A stretch of DNA of 14,808 bases, taken from assembly GCA_016742125.1 (NCBI GenBank), contig JACVCM010000077.1, positions 1 to 14,808 on the forward strand, read 5' to 3'. This document shows, one piece after another, positions 12,727 through 14,808 of the stretch. How positions within the stretch are numbered: position 1 is the first letter of the stretch; each line of letters starts with the position of its first letter. The position numbers were made by a program, and so were the translations under genes. A model generated the notes under the pieces. That model searched no databases and was not told where the DNA came from. It saw only the letters and a program-made list of their open reading frames with translations. Source of the stretch: Sphingomonadaceae bacterium (lineage in GTDB: Bacteria; Pseudomonadota; Alphaproteobacteria; Sphingomonadales; Sphingomonadaceae).

Positions 12727-13952
12727 TGAATCCTCCCCGACATGGGGAGGGGGACCACCTCAAAGGTGGTGGTGGGGGTCCTCCTTCACAAGCAGCAGCG
12801 GACGACCGTCTCCCCACCTCGATCGCTTCGCCAACGCCACCTCTCTCGCCCCGGGAGGATATCATCCGCAAAATCATCCATGTCGACATGGACGCCTTTT
12901 TCGCGAGCGTCGAGCAGCGCGATAACCCCGACCTGCGCGGAAAGCCGGTAGCGGTTGGTGGCTCATCCAAGCGTGGTGTGGTTGCTGCTGCCAGTTATGA
13001 GGCGCGGGCATTCGGCGTGAAGTCGGCGATGCCGTCGGCAACGGCCACGCGATTGTGTCCGGACCTCATCTTTGTCAAATCGCGGTTTGAGGCCTATCGC
13101 ATGGTCTCGCGGCAGATCCGCGAGATATTCGCGCGCTATACGGATCTCATCCAGCCGCTGTCGCTGGACGAGGCTTATCTCGATGTAACCGAGGACAAGC
13201 AGGGAATTGGTTCGGCGGTGAAAATCGCGAAAGCTATTCGCGCCGCCATTCGGGAAGAGACCGGCCTGACCGCGAGTGCAGGGGTCAGTTACAACAAGTT
13301 CATAGCCAAATTGGCCAGCGACCAGAACAAACCGGATGGCCTGTGCGTCATCCTGCCCGAACAGGGACCGGAATTTGTCGCCAGTCTTCCCGTCCGCCGT
13401 TTTCACGGCGTCGGCCCGCGCACCGCAGAGAAGATGGCACGTCTCGGGGTTCACACCGGTGCAGATCTTGCAGCGAAGGATCTGACCTGGCTGTCGCATC
13501 ATTTCGGTAGCTGGGGCGAATATCTGTTCAAGGCTGCGCGCGGCATCGACGATCGGCCCGTGAATGCAAACAGCATCCGCAAATCGATCGGGGGCGAGAC
13601 CACCTATTTCGACGACAAGCGCAGCGAGGGCGAACTGCGCGATGCGATCGAGGAGATTATCGACCTCGTTTGGGAGCGGATCGAACGCTACAAGGCGCGC
13701 GGAAAGACAGTGGTGATGAAGGCGCGCTATTCCGACTTCCGCACCGTCACACGCTCGCGCACTGTCGGCCAATATGTTCGAAACCGCGCCGAATTTGCGC
13801 AAATAGGTCACAGTCTGCTCGACCAGATATTGCCGGCCGAGATGGGCATAAGATTATTGGGACTGACGCTGTCAAACCTGGTGTCGGAGGGTGCACTGCG
13901 CAGTGACACGGACATGCAGCCGCGTTTTGCATTCGACGCTATTGAAAACTGA
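12726..13952 (+). CDS. dinB: DNA polymerase IV (DinB), start uncertain
   Basis: This is a Y-family translesion polymerase. Catalytic residues are Asp54 in IHVDMDAFF (51-59) and Asp148-Glu149 in SLDEAYLD (146-153). Phe59 is the likely steric gate and YEAR is at 91-94. The helix-hairpin-helix region LPVRRFHGVGPRTAEKMA lies at 221-238, and the little-finger domain runs from about 285. QPRFAF near the C-terminus (398-403) could bind the sliding clamp. Coordinates are given from ATG 12726, the only ATG, GTG or TTG in frame before the catalytic motif. Residues 2-45 are encoded by an intergenic palindromic repeat and have no counterpart in the family. The family start (MRKIIHVDMD) aligns with an ATC codon at 12864, five bases after GGAGG (12854-12858). 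Confidence 0.9.
   Translation: MNPPRHGEGDHLKGGGGGPPSQAAADDRLPTSIASPTPPLSPREDIIRKIIHVDMDAFFASVEQRDNPDLRGKPVAVGGSSKRGVVAAASYEARAFGVKSAMPSATATRLCPDLIFVKSRFEAYRMVSRQIREIFARYTDLIQPLSLDEAYLDVTEDKQGIGSAVKIAKAIRAAIREETGLTASAGVSYNKFIAKLASDQNKPDGLCVILPEQGPEFVASLPVRRFHGVGPRTAEKMARLGVHTGADLAAKDLTWLSHHFGSWGEYLFKAARGIDDRPVNANSIRKSIGGETTYFDDKRSEGELRDAIEEIIDLVWERIERYKARGKTVVMKARYSDFRTVTRSRTVGQYVRNRAEFAQIGHSLLDQILPAEMGIRLLGLTLSNLVSEGALRSDTDMQPRFAFDAIEN
12731..12860. repeat. Palindromic intergenic-type repeat inside the 5' end of the dinB frame
   Basis: CCTCCCC/GGGGAGG (12732-12738, 12744-12750) and ACCACCT/AGGTGGT (12754-12760, 12764-12770) are two adjacent perfect 7-bp hairpins. The segment ends near CGGGAGGA, complementary to TCCTCCCC at its start. 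I recognise this style as a common intergenic repeat of sphingomonads. Here it fills the gap between fadD and the conserved part of dinB in an open frame. Confidence 0.55.
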
Positions 13953-13983
13953 ATATATAGATTACACATATCATAAAACTGGT

Positions 13984-13995
13984 TTAGGCGCCTAA
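13984..13995. promoter_or_regulatory. Candidate autoregulatory operator of the TetR gene
   Basis: TTAGGCGCCTAA is a perfect 12-bp palindrome 16 bases before the TetR ATG, in an AT-rich spacer that must hold the promoter. TetR family genes commonly repress themselves at such a site. TATCAT (13969-13974) just upstream is a possible -10. Confidence 0.45.
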
Positions 13996-14011
13996 TACAC
14001 AGGAGCGATAT

Positions 14012-14656
14012 ATGGCCCGCCCTCAGACCGATATCGAAGCTGGCAGGGAACATCTTTTGGAAGTTGTGGACGACCTCGTCCGGAAGCGGGGTGCTGCCGA
14101 TATTTCGATGACAGACCTGGCTGCGGCCGCCGGCATGTCACCATCCAATCTTTATCGCTTCTTTGAAAACCGCGATGCGCTTCTGGAAGCCGTCGCCGAA
14201 CGGTTCTTCGCAGAAAAGGTGAAGATTATGGAGGAGGTCACCGCCGCAGACCTGCCCGTTCGCGAAAAGATGTTTCAGTTTTTCGGCCGCCGTTTCGAAC
14301 TGATGGTGAAGCAGTATGAGGCTGAACCCGACTTGCTGAAAAGCTATCTGGAGATCGGCCAGCAACATTTCGAAGTCGTGCGGGGCTATGTCGACCTCGG
14401 CGACCACTATCTTGCTCTCATCGTCGCGGAAGCGATGGAGCAGGGCTATTTCGAAGGCCTTTCGATCGACGAAACCGTGTCGCTAATTAACCAGATGATG
14501 CAGTGCTACACCAATCCCGAGGCCATCATCTACATCGGCACTGCCAAGCTGAAGGTTGAGAAACTCGCGCGGATTGTGGACACAGTTTTTGTTGGTCTGA
14601 ATAGCAAGGCATTTGAAGTGCCTGCTGTAGAGACACATATCAAAATCGTATCCTGA
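14012..14656 (+). CDS. TetR/AcrR family transcriptional regulator
   Basis: This 214 residue protein has the TetR DNA-binding domain at about residues 10-60. The helix-turn-helix is ISMTDLAAAAGMSPSNLYRF (31-50), followed by FENRDALLEAVAERF. The ligand-binding part (about 75-200) is helical and not assigned to a subfamily. AGGAG (14001-14005) lies six bases before the ATG, and a palindrome at 13984-13995 is a likely self-operator. The target genes are unknown. The nearby acyl-CoA ligase is a candidate target because TetR proteins often control fatty acid genes, but dinB separates them and the palindrome before fadD (GTGGCGCGCCAC) differs from the one here. Confidence 0.9.
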   Translation: MARPQTDIEAGREHLLEVVDDLVRKRGAADISMTDLAAAAGMSPSNLYRFFENRDALLEAVAERFFAEKVKIMEEVTAADLPVREKMFQFFGRRFELMVKQYEAEPDLLKSYLEIGQQHFEVVRGYVDLGDHYLALIVAEAMEQGYFEGLSIDETVSLINQMMQCYTNPEAIIYIGTAKLKVEKLARIVDTVFVGLNSKAFEVPAVETHIKIVS

Positions 14657-14709
14657 AATCTTGCCAACCGCGCGGCGCTCTGCCAAAGCCGCCATCTGTC
14701 GTAACGGGC

Positions 14710-14784
14710 GGGCGATTAGCTCAGTGGTAGAGCACACCCTTCACACGGGTGGGGTCACAAGTTCGAACCTTGTATCGCCCACCA
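14710..14784 (+). tRNA. tRNA-Val (anticodon CAC)
   Basis: The cloverleaf is complete. The acceptor stem GGGCGAT pairs with ATCGCCC, and the D stem is GCTC/GAGC. The anticodon stem CACCC/GGGTG closes the loop TTCACAC with anticodon CAC (14742-14744). The T arm contains GTTCGAACC. The terminal CCA is encoded (14782-14784). It reads the valine codon GUG. Confidence 0.95.
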
Positions 14785-14808
14785 TTTTGGCCGAGCAAAC
14801 CACCGGCC

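Noticed and set aside
12963..13811. 282-codon minus-strand frame opposite dinB
   Set aside because: It is antisense to the catalytic core of DNA polymerase IV; no domain is recognisable.

Overview
The window looks like a chromosomal segment of an alphaproteobacterium, most likely of the order Sphingomonadales. The evidence is a DUF1013/TrcR protein and a DUF1192 protein (both typical of alphaproteobacteria), moderately high GC in the genes, and intergenic palindromes of a style I know from sphingomonad genomes. No plasmid, phage, transposase or CRISPR gene is visible.

Layout. Bases 1-282 hold no recognised gene but contain consecutive hairpins and a run of 15 C. A minus-strand mini-operon (283-764) encodes two paralogous 39-41 residue membrane peptides and a 58 residue PspC-domain protein. 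recF (991-2046, +) converges on clpA (2211-4556, -), and a DUF1192 protein lies behind clpA (4688-4885, -). Next come a PIG3-type quinone oxidoreductase (4964-5962, +), a convergent membrane-anchored alpha/beta hydrolase (5966-6940, -), a divergent glutathione S-transferase (6997-7620, +) and trcR (7708-8403, +). Bases 8404-9722 are a 1.3 kb stretch of lower coding density with palindromic repeats, ends of a dispersed repeat, and a possible stress-promoter-driven 40 residue ORF ending near a terminator. A metallo-beta-lactamase-fold hydrolase (9723-10820) follows, then a second repeat copy forming a long inverted repeat (10829-10969), an acyl-CoA ligase (11044-12726), DNA polymerase IV (12726-13952), a TetR regulator (14012-14656) and tRNA-Val(CAC) (14710-14784).

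How the genes work together. Most are housekeeping genes: DNA repair (recF, dinB), proteolysis (clpA), cell-cycle regulation (trcR), and envelope or redox housekeeping. I see no defence island or biosynthetic cluster. The acyl-CoA ligase and the MBL hydrolase point the same way and could share acyl-CoA metabolism, but that is only inferred from proximity.

The most interesting points are these. dinB has no conventional start codon where the family starts; an ATC sits there behind a strong ribosome site, and the only upstream ATG overlaps the fadD stop and would add an N-terminus encoded by an intergenic repeat. The trcR leader contains a terminator-like hairpin. A perfect 24-bp palindrome sits directly upstream of the MBL gene. 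The tandem small membrane peptides with PspC, and the unlisted small ORF behind an EcfG-like promoter, are also worth a look. I did not find convincing evidence of a wholly new multi-gene system.
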